Shown: piece after piece, positions 52,635 through 64,000 of the stretch | How the letters are laid out: each line of letters starts with the position of its first letter | How positions within the stretch are numbered: position 1 is the first letter of the stretch | Source of the DNA: Tachypleus tridentatus | Lineage: Eukaryota; Arthropoda; Merostomata; Xiphosura; Limulidae | Length of the DNA stretch: 64,000 nucleotides | Assembly: GCF_004210375.1 (NCBI RefSeq) | Contig: NC_134837.1 | Location: 18,733,586-18,797,585 of the forward strand | Direction of reading: 5' to 3' | Notes under the pieces: model-generated | Told to the model about the DNA's origin: nothing | Seen by the model: only the letters and a program-made list of their open reading frames with translations | Database searches by the model: none | Translations under genes and position numbers: made by a program

Positions 52635-55600
52635 GTATCAAACTGACCAGAAGTATTGATGTTTGAATGGCAATATAGTTACTGTCACTAGTGCACACTT
52701 TCTATGTATTTTCCTCTCATTTAACCTCTTTAAAACGAAGGACATATTATGTAAAATTAACAAGTTGGTAGTGTCTTCAAGAACCTTTTATTCAGCAATT
52801 AAAATATAAAAGTCGTTGCAGCTTCATTTGAATATTGTGTGGGCAGTTTGGGGTTTCTTTCTCCATAAAGAATATCAATATGTTGTAAAAAGTGAGAGCT
52901 ACTACAGTAGTACTTGGTTCAGTTAAGGTTCAAAGATTTGTTTTTATTTGGGTGTGAAAGGTATAGAAGTGACATGGGGCACAGAAGATGTATAGGTTAC
53001 ATTTATAAAAGGGGCTAAAAGGGGCAGGTGCAAGGTTGAATGAAGTGTTCTACATTTCAGGTATTATGAGAAACATTACAACATACTTCCTTGTAATTAA
53101 TCCACCCCTTTGGAGTCAGCAATTTTTTTTTTACACAATTAAACTTTATGTGTGGGAAATTAGTTTATGAAACATCTCTTAATTGTTCAGTCACTTTCTG
53201 TGGGCTTACACCCACTTTTTAGGCATTAAAATTGCTAGGGAATTGAATAATCTGCTTGTGGGTGGTGAAAAAAATTTGGTGGGAATGTCCAGTGGAAATC
53301 CATGTGTTCTTCAGCAAAGTAATCTTTTGGTTAGAATTATGGTATCAAAATCTAAAATGAGAATGTTGTGTTTGATGTAAAATGACTTAGTTTCAAGTTT
53401 GTGTAGTTTCGAGTTTGTGTCTGAATTGTTTTTTTCTGGTAGACTGAAGGGTAACTTTGTTGGTCTTAAATAACCCATTCTTGTTAAGTTTTTCATACAT
53501 TTGTAATCCTCAGATTACCAACAGTAATCTTGTTAGGATCTATATTTGACAAGATATACCTATAGAGTGATTTTATATTTCTCTTATAGAATGCATTGTA
53601 TAAAGGGAACTGAATAAGTTTAAAATAACTAATTAGGCTATTGACTCGTGCATGTCTTTTCTCATTTTGTGCAGAGATTACTTCATTCCCCTTACAAGTC
53701 GTTCTCTGGTTCGCCATTTGTTGGAGGAAGATTTCTTCTCACAAGAAGAAAAGAAACAGATGGAACGTTTAGCTTTAGCTTTGGATGGAATTGCTGTCAA
53801 TCGTTATCAGGGTCTTGTTCAGGAATTAAAGGTAATTAGATGGATTTTCTTTCTGTTTTATAAAGATGGTAAACTTTTGTCGGATATCAGATTTATATAT
53901 CTAGCAATACATATGGCCAAGTCTGATATTATTCCAGCCAGATAACAGCTAGATTAAGGACAAAATTACATGAGCATTCAAGTTATGCCAATAAAATATT
54001 TATACTGATATTTATGTAATAAAAATCTAAAATAATGAAAGTTAGTGATATATGGAAAGTTTTACTTTTATTGAACAAAGACTACAAATTTATATATATT
54101 TTACACATATTGAATAACACTGATTATATGATGCTGTTCTTGCAGGCTAAAATATACATTTCAGGTGTGATTATATCACTATGAAGGTATGGTATACCTG
54201 GGTTCAAGTACTGCAACTTGAAACTTGAGTTATATATTTTCGACTTTTGAAAAAGGCTCCTCAACATGGTATATTTAAGTCACAAAGCTTGTAAGTGATC
54301 AGTGAAAAATGCATGGGTGTGAACAGTGAAGAAACCAGAGTTGTAAAGTTATTTCTTAGATTTTTTTACTGATGGGTTTTAAATCTTATCACATTTTCCT
54401 ATTCAAGTTGACCATGTTTTTCTTTATTCTGGTTTCTCCTGTAATATAAGAATACAAATGTGATAGATGAGATATTTTCATAGATATTTGTCTTGTATAT
54501 ATATATATATATATATACACACACATACGCATTATAACCATAATTTTTAAACCTAAACAAAATGCATTAAAATAAACAAAATACGCTTAAAACCCATAGC
54601 CAGTGTATCCCCACTGCAATGTGGGTCCTACATTACAATCACCTCCAAAACCTAGGATACATTTTATAATCCCACGTTGTAGCTTGTGCACTAGGATCTT
54701 TTTTAAAAAGTGCAGTGTGTTTTGTTTTGACTTAAAAAATTAGGGTTATAATATAATTAATTACAGGTTGTGATTTGCTGTTTCTAATGCAGTCCTTCCT
54801 CATGAGTTTGTTTACTTCTTTAAGTTCATTTAAATGTACTTATTAATGTCACTATACACACACATATATGTTCTTGTTAGGAATATATATTAACACACAC
54901 ACACTGCATATGATATATATTTTGTGAATTATCCAATAAATTTTATTTTAAGGAATAGTAACATATTCTTCTTTTTCAATTTCAAGTATTAGGTATTTAC
55001 CTAATACCCTCATATTTTTTTAAAGGTGTTTGTTATAAAGATTCTAGTGAAATCCAAACTCTAATTGAGAAAATTGATGCAGATCATTCTGTGGACATTG
55101 ACAAGAATGTTTCAACATAAATTATTGAAATTAATTTAAAATCCATAATAGGATCACAAGATGATAACAGTGTGAGAGATTTAGAAGATGAACAAAATGA
55201 AAAAGACAGTGAGGAAATAGAAATTCCTACGTCATTACAAGTGTTAAGTTATATTAATGCTATCAAATTGTATGCAAAAAATGAAGGGGGAAAGTGAACT
55301 TATGAAAAGGCCATAGAACTGGCATTCTCTTTCAGTCACATGAGAAAGCCCATTAAAAAAATGAAACAGTTGAAATTGGACATTTTCTTCAAATAAATTC
55401 AAGATTTTGTGACTTGTGTATATTTTGAATGTCTATTTTTGTTCTTATTCTAATAAATATAGCATAAACAGTATAATAACTTTATTCACAAATGTCTTCC
55501 TTCCTTGAGTCAAGCAAGTATATCGTTCTGGTTAAAAATTATATATAATTAAGGAAATGCATGTTCACTAAGCCAGAAATTTTACCTTGTCCCATGTGAT

Positions 55601-58600
55601 TCTGCCTCAGACAGCTGTATTAAGATATTTCAAAGATGGTTTTAAATGGAAGAGTTTTATGTCCATTATTTGTGTTTCATCACAATCCCAACTATTAAGT
55701 ACTACCATACTTAATAATACAAATTGGATTCAAAATTTTTAGGTGTTCGTTATTTTTCTTTAGGGTCTCTTTGACACCCTAAATCCTGACAAAGACACTG
55801 TTGACACCAAACAAGTCCCACTCCGTGATCGTCTTGACAAAGAATTCTGGTTACTGCAAAAGTTAGCCATCATTATGGAAAAAGCTAATTTCTATGAACT
55901 TCCTGGTCATATTGTACAGGCTGCCCTCAAAGAACATGGAACTGAAACAGGAGTGAAGGTAACATTGTGTTTGTTGTATATTCTTATTAGAGTGGTTGGC
56001 TTGATGATTGATGTTATACAGGTATGGAAAGATATACTGCACAAGTATCAAAAGATATAGCTTTACTAAAGTAGATACATAAGTATTAGAAATATATTGC
56101 TTCCCTGAGATAGTACAGAGATATGAAATTATATAGTCTTGATGAGGTAACTAGTTTTTGTTCAGTTGTGGGGTGGCACATATTAATATCAAAAGTATTT
56201 TTTTAAATACAATTCCAAAATTTTCAGTGTGCTTCCTTATAAAGGAAAGGCATAAGCTTTACATATACTAATAGACACTTGCCTGTGTTCTTTGGTAGTG
56301 GATTATTAAATTATTCTAACTATTTTCAAAATGAATTTTAATTATAGTATGGTTCTTTTGTGATTACAAACTAAGAAAGATTTTTTTTCTTGATAGTTAC
56401 CAAACACTGAGTTGGGAACATAACAATAACTTTGTAACACAGTCAGTAACAACCTGAAAATCTTCTTTGTCTGTTTGGTTTCATCAGATTACTTTCTTCC
56501 ACTGGAAAACTGACCACATATCTATCCTACAGTCAAACTTTCATTTTACCTTTATCCAAAATCTAGCTAATGTGGCAATTTTCACATATTTTATCAACCA
56601 TAAAAACCAGTTTATTGTACTCTTTCTACTTTTAGATTCTTAAGGTAAGTTATATTAAAATAACTTAACAATAGAGTGATAAAAGATTTGTAGTAATACA
56701 TGAAATATTTAATTTACTTATTATTAGTGTTATTATGTTTTAATAAACAACTCTGTCACTAGTAAAACTGTGTAGAATGAAACTGCTGTTTTTTCTAATG
56801 ACTGAAAGATTACTGTCAACCTTATGTAGATGGTGTTGGGGTTCTCCACCCAACCTGTTTCAGTTAAGCTATACATAGCAATGTTTATTATTATTGAGAA
56901 TTTACAAAGTATTACATATAGATATTTGGTTAAGTTTAGGTAAATTTGAAATGTTATGTTAGACTCTTTAATAAAGTACTTTCTGTGAATGTACAGTCAG
57001 TCTGACTGAGACTCTGATTCTTCTGAGTGTAAGATGATTTTAATTACTAAGAATATAAATACTTCATATTACACTTTTCATACTAATTTGAGTAACTTTT
57101 ATAAACTAAATGAATAGCAAAAGTTTTTTAAAGATAAAATTTAAAATTTTTTATTGTATCCGAGTCATCACTATATAGTTAAATGGAAAGGAAGTTTTAA
57201 AAATTATGAAATAAACCTTTTCTCTCCATGATTACAATCCATGTTATTCATAGTTTCAACTGTTCACACTTGCACAAATAGTTTAGTTTCATTGTCTGGC
57301 TCCTACAACAGGCAGTTCATTCATTAGTGAAACAAACAAATTACCAGAGTCCCACACATTCACATGCTGCATTCATGAAATTCTGCACTTGTTGTCTTGT
57401 GAGATAAGTCTTGTTAAATTTTTTTAAACTTCTTACTCAAAGATAAAATATTTCACCTTTCAAATGAAAATAATACACAATTTACAAAAATAGAACATTC
57501 AAAACCAACTACAACTTAGCTGTGACATAACAGGGCTATAAAAATTATTAGACATTGTGAGTGATAATTTCACTTGTGGCAAAATTATGTCTTGTTGGCA
57601 TATATTGCTGTCAATTTCAAAAGGACTATTGCAAGCTTTAAATTAAGTTCTCTATTAGTTATAAACAAGTACATCAAATAAGATACCATAATTTTAAAAA
57701 CTACCTTGAAAGTGAAGGGCAAATGGGGCTTATGTCATTGATTGTAAAAATGATCAATGTCATTTAGGTAATTTTTATAACAATAATACTGCAAAGCTAT
57801 TAATTTGAAAAGTATGGACCAAAATATAAATGTTATAACGATGTACAATTAAAATTACTTCTCTAACTTTCAGGTAAAAGTTGATACAGCTCGGTATGCT
57901 GTTCTGAGATTCTGGACTCTTGGTAAGGAATTACCTACAATTCCCCTTTCTTGGAATAAAAAAATAACAGGTTTTTTAATGCAACTCAAACTTCCTCAGT
58001 TTCTGGAAAAGTACAAACAGAAGGTCAAACGGCCAAAGCCTCTACAATTTTACAAGCGAGTGGTGGTCGCTGTTCGTCTGAGAACTGACCACAAGCTCTT
58101 TTTGAAAGCATTTCGAGACATTCCCGTGCATGCACTGGAGCAGTTGTTACCCAAAGGTAAAGTTTATATGTCAGACTTTCAAAAAACAGTCTTGACCACT
58201 TCACTCTCTCTCAGTGGTCTAGGTGTCCTAGCCAAAATTGTCACCTACCTTGCAGGGTTTCAGATTCAATGGACAGTTGGTATAGCAGCACTGAGTGCAT
58301 TAGTTGCTGCTCGCACATGGCTGACATTTACAAAAAGAAAAACAAAATATATTGCTGACATGAACAGAATTCTTTATTTCAAGAACCTTTCCAATAACCC
58401 TGGACTTTTAACACTGTTGAAAAATCGAGCAGAAGAAGAGTTCTTTAAAGAGGTTTTGTTGGCTTATACTTTCCTCTTGGTGGAACGTCCACCATCTGTT
58501 AAAACAAAACCAAGTGAAAAGCAAAAGCCTGAAGAATTAGGTGAGTTCTGCTTAATATGATTTTGATTTCAAAATCAATTTTAATACTGAGTAAATCTAG

Positions 58601-61600
58601 TGTAACCTGAAGTGATAACTTATTTATTTTCATTATGAACTATATGTTTGTATTAAATATTTGACTTAAGATAATTTTTCTTATGTTTTGAGTAAATTTT
58701 GATAATTATATATTTGATTACGACTAAAAACAACTTATTTTAATGCAGTAATATTTCAATTAAACATTGTAAATAAAAAATGTTAGTTTGAAAAACTTTG
58801 GTTTTATGTCATTTTTCTGTTCAAAATGTTTAAGTTAAAGGATGTACATATTGCTTGTCAATTCAGCTAGAGTTTCCCAGTTCATGTCATAGATTTTCTT
58901 GAATAAAACTTAAGCAAAAATTGAATTTTGATTTAGCAAAATCCTAAAACTGTACTGCATGGCTGAATAAATCAAAATTACGTTTTTGCTTAAATTTTTT
59001 TCAAGAAAATCTATGACATGAACTGGGACGCTCTAGGTGAGTTGGCATGGAATGACCCATATCTATTCTCTGTTGGTTTCTTAATCCAAGTATATGGCAG
59101 TTAACACATTAGGTATGTATTCTGACATATGTAAATTACTATTTTATATTAGAAAAGGATTAAAAGATTACTTTTGTTCAATCATTTTACTGCATTATGC
59201 CATATACTTGCACAATCTCACGCCTAACTTTTGACTTAGGGAACCAGCTGGATTCCCAAAACACGCATTTTTAGGAGCCAGTCCTATAGCTCTTTGTAAA
59301 ATTCAGTGAAATTTGTCAGTAAAACTGAATTAAATAGCAAATGTTCTGTAAATTGAAAGGAAACTAAAGATATCTGTTTATTTTATTATGAGCTTGTATT
59401 TCATCAAAACAAAAAACACAAGTCAAACCATTTAATTATTAACTTCAGTATTTTTTATTTCATATACGATCTTTAATTTATTTCTAAATCATGGTATGAC
59501 AGTCATCTGTTTCTTATTCTATATTAAGTTGTGAGGATGATACACCATGTGGTTCCCCATTAGTACCACACTGTGTAACAGCTTTATGTTTGTGGAAGTC
59601 ACTAAAATAGTGCATAACAAAAGAACAATTGGAAATCTGGAATGTCCCATTACTTTACTTTTCAATAGGGAGGTGTTTTTTTCAATTGTTTGAATTGTGC
59701 GTATCACTGTTAGAAATGTCACTAAGTTGAAAGTGATAAATAGGTATATACAAATATTTACAAAATATACATTTTATTAATGCTGTAACTGTAGCTACCC
59801 TATGACCTCCAATTTTGATTTCTTTCCCTTAAGTTGCAAGCTCAATCCTTTTTTAAAACTGCACTTTTTTTTTACCCCAAGGTGATTTTGATAAGATATG
59901 ACTTTTTTTATCATTACACACCAAGTAAGAAAGTGGCATTTGGTAATAACTAACATTAGCTTTTGAATCACAAATCTATACTTTCAAATATATGGTGGTA
60001 GTTTTACCTCTCTAAAATAATGTTAATAACTTTCTTCATAATAACACCATGGAATTTAGATTAACAGTTTCTTGTTATCATCTGCATGTACTTACTACAG
60101 CCTAATTAAGAATCATTATTTAAACTAATATCATGTGATGCTAAAGCTCTTTAATTAGGAGAATTTCAAAAAAATTTAGCAAATTTTTGCTTCAAAGTTG
60201 GCAATAACCATCCACCCATGCAATTCTTTTGAAAACTTAAGCAAGAAACTGCTAATCTAGTTTGTTTGGCCTAACCAATGCTTTTGTAGCTGCATGTGCT
60301 TTTACCCTGCAGTTTAGCTGCTCTGAATCAACTATCTTCAATCTGAATTATGAAAAACTAAAGTCAGTCAACTTCTCTTAGGTGAAGCTGTAGTCCAAAT
60401 ATGAGACCAACAGCTCACATGATGTTTTTTCATAACCATTCACAACTATTTTGGTCAAAATTGAGTAACTTTTATTGAATAACTTTGCACACATGACTTG
60501 TATTTAGACTGAATGAGACTCTTAATTGTAGGTTGAAAGGATCTATCAGTGTACAAAATTTGGAAAAATTCCATAACAGTATGTTTTTCTATCAAATATA
60601 GCTTCCATAATTTTTGTATGAAGAAATAAAAAGGAGAAAATTAAAATTAGAGATGCTATATAAATTTACTCTTAAAATAAATGATAATTATGGGCAGTCG
60701 GTAATTTCCAATTGTGACATGATCGGTAAAACAGTAATATTGTATGTTGCTATTTTAAGTTTAGGCTAACACAGTCTGCAAAGTTGGATTGAAAAGTGTT
60801 TGCCCTAATGTGTATAAACAGAATACATGCAGCAAGAATCATTTTCCAAACAACTTAGGAGTTTGCAATTTTCACTTGCCTATTTTTGAAAAGGTTCGAC
60901 AAAAAATAAATTTTACGTAGATCTTTCAAATGTGAGGCCTTGATGCAGGCTTGACGTCAAATATAAAAGTTCAACTAATCACAATATTCATAGCTCAGTT
61001 CCATTACTCTGATGCAAAAAATGTGAATATTGAAGAAAGTGCATGGGTATTCTTAGTGACAACGACTGATGATTATTCACATCTTTGGAAATGTCCATTC
61101 ATGGTTTGTCACAATTTCTTCTAGGTTAAAAAATGCTTAGATTAATTTATGTGGAATCAAACTTTTAATGACTTGATTTTGTGTGGCTACATGGGCTACC
61201 TTGCAGACACTTTTTATGGGCCCATCAGGCATTTTGGGATCTATTGGCTCCAGGCTCCTGCTAAGTTCAAATCCTAGCCTTACAACATGATATCAGTTTG
61301 TATGTGTTGTTTCATAAAGTCTATGGTGTAATTAACTGTATTTCCTAACATCATTGCATCCTTTCTCACATATTTCTTTGGTCATGCAAATAATGGATTC
61401 CAGAAGACTCCCTGAGGTCCCTGGTCAACATATGTTCTATCGGTCTCCACTACATATCTTGCAGAATAATGTATTTGTAGAGAACTTTTGTATTGCAGCA
61501 GTATATTGCCATTTAGCTGTTATAAACTATGTCAACTATGCTTTCACTTTTACAAAAGGCTTCCCTCCTAAGTAGGTTTTAAATACTGATCTGGTGAAGA

Positions 61601-63202
61601 ATATGCTGAACACGACTAGATGCAGTAGCTGTAAAAATGGGTTTTGATACTCGTGGGAGGGCAGAGGACAGAAAGCCCATTGTGCAGCTTTGTGCTTAAT
61701 TCAAGCAATTGCCCATCTTGTGTGTTGTTATTGTAAAAGATAATTTTGCATGTTAAAATTAAAGTACTCTTTGAATATTTGACATTTTTACACTTTTTTT
61801 GAGAGAGAGGGAAAGAGATAATAAAATGGTAGAATGTTCTTATCATAATTCCAAGTTTCTGATGTTTAGTGTTAAAATCAATTTAAAAAAAATCTTCCTG
61901 CAGTACAAATGAGTAAGAGTTGAAATATGGAGTTCAGAGTTTTGTAGAAATGGTACAAGTGTAATAAATTAAAAATATCAGTCCTGTGAACTCAGAAATA
62001 ACTGAAGTGTTTAAAAAATGTGTTTGCACATAATGTGTTTCACTGTTACAAGTCCCCTAATGTATGGAAGTATATGAAATTTCATATGAGAATACCTTTA
62101 TGGTTATAGAGGTCATTGTGAATGATCATGTTGTTATCATGCCTTGTCTTGGTCCATTTTATTTGTTTTTGTGTTAATTATAACATATTTATTATTTGAG
62201 GAGACAATATTTTTTATATCTTTGACATGAAGAAAGTTGGTAGATTTTTGTCAGTTTATAATAGTAAAAGAAATAAGACCAAGAGAAGTGCAATGATCAA
62301 ATAGTCATTCAGAGTGACCTTTACAACCACAAAGGTGTTCCCAGGTACAGAAACAAACACTAAAATATCAACATGTTTTTTACAGGTGGAATTACTCAAG
62401 GTCTCCTTGAGAAACAGATAGAAGCATGGGTTCTTAAAAACTTGGCTGCAAAAATAGAATTTGAATCACAAGAAGCAGTTGAATATTTAGAATCTTTAGG
62501 TCTTCTGAGTCGTCAAGGAGACCTGTTGCATGTTGTGCCATTAGCAACAGCACTTCAGCTTATTCCTTCCCCTCACATTTCTTTTGTTGCTCGAGCATTA
62601 GGAGAAGATATCCATGAAGGTTATGACAAAGACTTGATACTTGACAATCTTATCAGGGAAGAAATGAAAAAATTAAGGTATAGCTGGGACTGAATTTGTT
62701 CTTAAATCATTGTTTAACAAACAATAAGAATTAGGGCATTCTTATAAATCAGAGCAGCTGTGTGTAGTACTTATAGCATTGCAACAAAGGTTCTTGATAA
62801 AGTTGCATGCTTGAAGGGCAGCAACTATTTTACTGGTACTAACAGGTTGTGGTGTTTTGAGTTTTGTATATTATTTACAGCTTCTTTTCTGTAAACATTC
62901 ATAATATTGCAATCATTTTAAACACAGTTTGTATTTTATACTCTAAAACATTGTCTTCTAACAAACAGTTTATGTACACAGTATATTAGTGTATTTTTTT
63001 ATTACAATTGTTACAAGTTCTTTATAGATTTAATAAAAATGTAGAATTAAATTGGTTTATTGGATATTATTCTAGTAGTATTTTGAGACAGATTTTAACA
63101 TAAAGAGTTGACAAAAATCTAAAGTCACCACAATTATTTAACTTTAGTACTCATGCAATGAACATTAATTGCAGGTACAAGAAAGCTCTTCAACTTTCAT
63201 AA
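52388..63202 (+). CDS. TMEM143 homologue (DUF3754 family), 6 exons
   Basis: Six plus-strand exons (247, 155, 195, 667, 292 and 28 bp) join in one frame with GT-AG introns, giving about 527 residues (human TMEM143 is about 459). The N-terminus is rich in Arg, Lys and Ser, compatible with a mitochondrial presequence. The middle has RDYFIPLTSRSLVRHLL, then LDKEFWLLQKLA, RPKPLQFYKRVVVAVR and FRDIPVHALEQLLPKGK, all typical of the family. Two hydrophobic segments follow at about residues 305-328 and 331-350, the probable membrane hairpin, then YFKNLSNN and an EEE-rich helix. The molecular function is unknown; the human protein is reported as mitochondrial. The start at 52388 directly follows an acceptor-like site, so an upstream exon is possible. 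The final exon is the least certain. Confidence 0.87.
53677..53831 (+). CDS. TMEM143 exon 2
   Basis: Acceptor gtgcagag (choosing the second AG keeps the frame) and donor TAAAG|gtaatt. Residues 83-134 include DYFIPLTSRSLVRHLLEEDF and LALALDGIAVNRYQGL. Confidence 0.88.
53832..55019. other. TMEM143 intron 2, left part
   Basis: AT-rich intronic DNA with a TA/CA microsatellite at about 54497-54527 and CA-rich runs near 54852-54903. No exon is supported. Confidence 0.5.
55020..55396 (+). pseudogene. Pogo/Tigger-type transposase C-terminal remnant in TMEM143 intron 2
   Basis: One frame is open apart from two stops: a segment with IEKIDADHSVDIDKN, then an acidic SQDDNSVRDLEDEQNEKDSE, then HMRKPIKKMKQLKLDIFFK before TAA. 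This acid-rich region followed by a KQxKLxxFFK end is typical of pogo/Tigger transposases. The catalytic domain is absent. It is distinct from the Tigger at 42345. Confidence 0.6.
55764..55958 (+). CDS. TMEM143 exon 3
   Basis: Acceptor tttttctttag and donor TGAAG|gtaaca, phase 0 at both ends. Residues 135-199 include GLFDTLNPDKDT, RLDKEFWLLQKLAIIMEKAN and YELPGHIVQAAL. Confidence 0.9.
55959..57873. other. TMEM143 intron 3
   Basis: AT-rich intron without a recognisable element. Confidence 0.5.
57874..58540 (+). CDS. TMEM143 exon 4 (membrane region)
   Basis: Acceptor ctctaactttcag and donor TTAG|gtgagt. It is the largest exon (222 codons). It carries ARYAVLRFWTLGKELP, RPKPLQFYKRVVVAVRLR, DIPVHALEQLLPKGKV, the two hydrophobic segments (LSLSGLGVLAKIVTYLAGF; VGIAALSALVAARTWLTF) and MNRILYFKNLSNNPGLLTLL. 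Confidence 0.93.
58541..58866. other. TMEM143 intron 4, left part
   Basis: No recognisable element before the hairpin at 58867. Confidence 0.45.
58867..59036. mobile_element. Palindromic hairpin (MITE-like) element in TMEM143 intron 4
   Basis: Arms of about 68 bp (left ctagagtttcccagttcatg, right end catgaactgggacgctctag) are over 90% identical as reverse complements by eye, with a loop of about 30 bp. CTAG lies at both tips. There is no coding capacity. Confidence 0.85.
59037..61621. other. TMEM143 intron 4, middle part, nothing recognised
   Basis: AT-rich intronic DNA without convincing exons or named repeats. Confidence 0.45.
61622..61706 (+). repeat. SINE-2 3' part in TMEM143 intron 4
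   Basis: It has gggttttgatactcgtggga (B-box region), then cccattgtgcagctttgtgc. The 5' head is missing. It is the only SINE piece seen in the right quarter of the window. Confidence 0.75.
61707..62385. other. TMEM143 intron 4, right part
   Basis: No feature recognised apart from the exon 5 acceptor at its end. Confidence 0.45.
62386..62677 (+). CDS. TMEM143 exon 5
   Basis: Acceptor atgttttttacag and donor TTAAG|gtatag. It encodes GGITQGLLEKQIEAWVLKNL and EAVEYLESLGLLSRQGDLLH. Without splicing the frame would read RYSWD and stop at 62693. Confidence 0.88.
63175..63202 (+). CDS. TMEM143 exon 6 (candidate terminal exon)
   Basis: The acceptor taattgcag is followed by a 28-bp segment. Joined to the two-base end of exon 5 it reads RYKKALQLS then TAA. 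Phase and splice signal agree, but the exon is tiny. The alternative is that exon 5 reads through to the TGA at 62693. Confidence 0.5.
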
Positions 63203-64000
63203 AGTAAGTGTGAAAGAGTTTTGGTATGACTGCCTGTTGCATCCTGAAACAAAATATGGTAGGTAGGTGGTTTACTGAGCTGATTGGATTTAGTCACAAT
63301 ATAATTTGTGCAGTGGGGTACTTCAGTTTAAGCCAATGGTGAAATTGTATTGATTTTACACTAAACATGCCTATTTCAATTTCCATTGAAACAATTTTCA
63401 GTCAAAGTATATATAATCTGCTAACTGAAAAAAAGGATAGTGTAACATTTATTGAAAATATGATTTACTTACTTCACATATGTAAGTGTGAGGAAAGCCA
63501 TACATGAAGATGGAGTTTGGAAACATTGGAATGAAATATTTCCAGTTGCTGTAATCAGAGGTAAGGGCAGGGCTGTTGCTCCAGAAGAGACCAGATAAGA
63601 GGGAACTATAATTGAAGTAGCCAATATGAAGCAACTAACAGAACTTAAAAATGAATGTTCTGAATGAGGGAAGTGATTCTGGATGAGAGTCTGATTGGAA
63701 TGTAGGTATATAGTTGAAGACCCCTCTAATCTTGACTGGACACATTCATTCCCAGTATGTGAAATGAGAAATCAAATGAAAAGGGAATTTGGCATTCCAG
63801 TGACTAGCAATGCATCTGTATGTCATATTCCCAATTCAGAACACACCAACAAAATACCTGAGGATGAAGTGACTATTCTGTGGGTTGAAACTGGTTGCAA
63901 AACAATAATCAGTTGGCTACAAAATACACAATTCTAGGAACATGACATACCAGTGCTGTCATGTTTTGGCTGTTGACCCAATACATGAGATCTAGAGTCT
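63203..64000. other. Sequence downstream of TMEM143, nothing recognised
   Basis: It would hold the 3' UTR if the candidate terminal exon is right. If the gene instead ends at 62693, an AATAAA-containing stretch near 63033-63040 (tttaataaaaatg) could be its polyadenylation signal. An 80-codon open frame at 63695-63937 has no motif I know. Confidence 0.35.

Noticed and set aside
63695-63937. 80-codon open frame at the right edge
   Set aside because: No start context, domain or exon boundary that can be supported.

Overview
The window looks like nuclear DNA of an animal, most likely a chelicerate arthropod. It is AT-rich, its genes are split by GT-AG introns, and it is full of tRNA-derived SINEs. 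The dominant SINE resembles one I associate with horseshoe crab genomes (Limulus/Tachypleus). That species link is from memory and was not checked by search.

Two host genes are supported exon by exon. (1) On the minus strand, nine exons between 36008 and 19516 encode a secreted, pancreatic-lipase-like protein with a signal peptide, an alpha/beta-hydrolase domain and a C-terminal PLAT-type domain. Its frame is intact across eight introns, but two of the three catalytic residues are replaced (Ser to Asn, His to Gln), so it reads as an expressed pseudoenzyme. (2) On the plus strand, five or six exons between 52388 and about 63202 encode a TMEM143 (DUF3754) homologue, a predicted mitochondrial two-helix membrane protein. 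The two genes point away from each other and I see no functional link between them.

Layout: 1-2656 is a highly homogenised 42-bp tandem array. 2657-5990 is AT-rich and featureless. 5990-8350 is a decayed minus-strand LINE. 8.4-15 kb holds SINE pieces, two hairpin elements and one possible minus-strand exon. 15.0-17.9 kb is a decayed Polinton/Maverick with DNA polymerase B and integrase remnants. 19.5-36 kb is the lipase-like gene, whose introns hold SINEs, a solo LTR and three tandem arrays. About 37.7-46.6 kb is a nested stack: a Gypsy-type LTR retrotransposon (gag, protease and integrase remnants, no reverse transcriptase seen) that has received a Tc1-like inverted-repeat element, SINEs of two families and a complete-ended Tigger/pogo transposon. 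47-52 kb has a LINE remnant and unassigned sequence. 52.4-63.2 kb is TMEM143, with a pogo-type transposase remnant and a hairpin element in its introns. The main SINE family (23 copies or fragments) occurs only between about 8.9 and 47.1 kb and is absent from the TMEM143 half.

The most notable observations are the lipase fold with a broken triad, the Polinton relic, the nested transposon stack, and the 42-bp array with its two-state variant position. No CRISPR, operon or other prokaryotic feature is present. I found no convincingly new multi-gene system.
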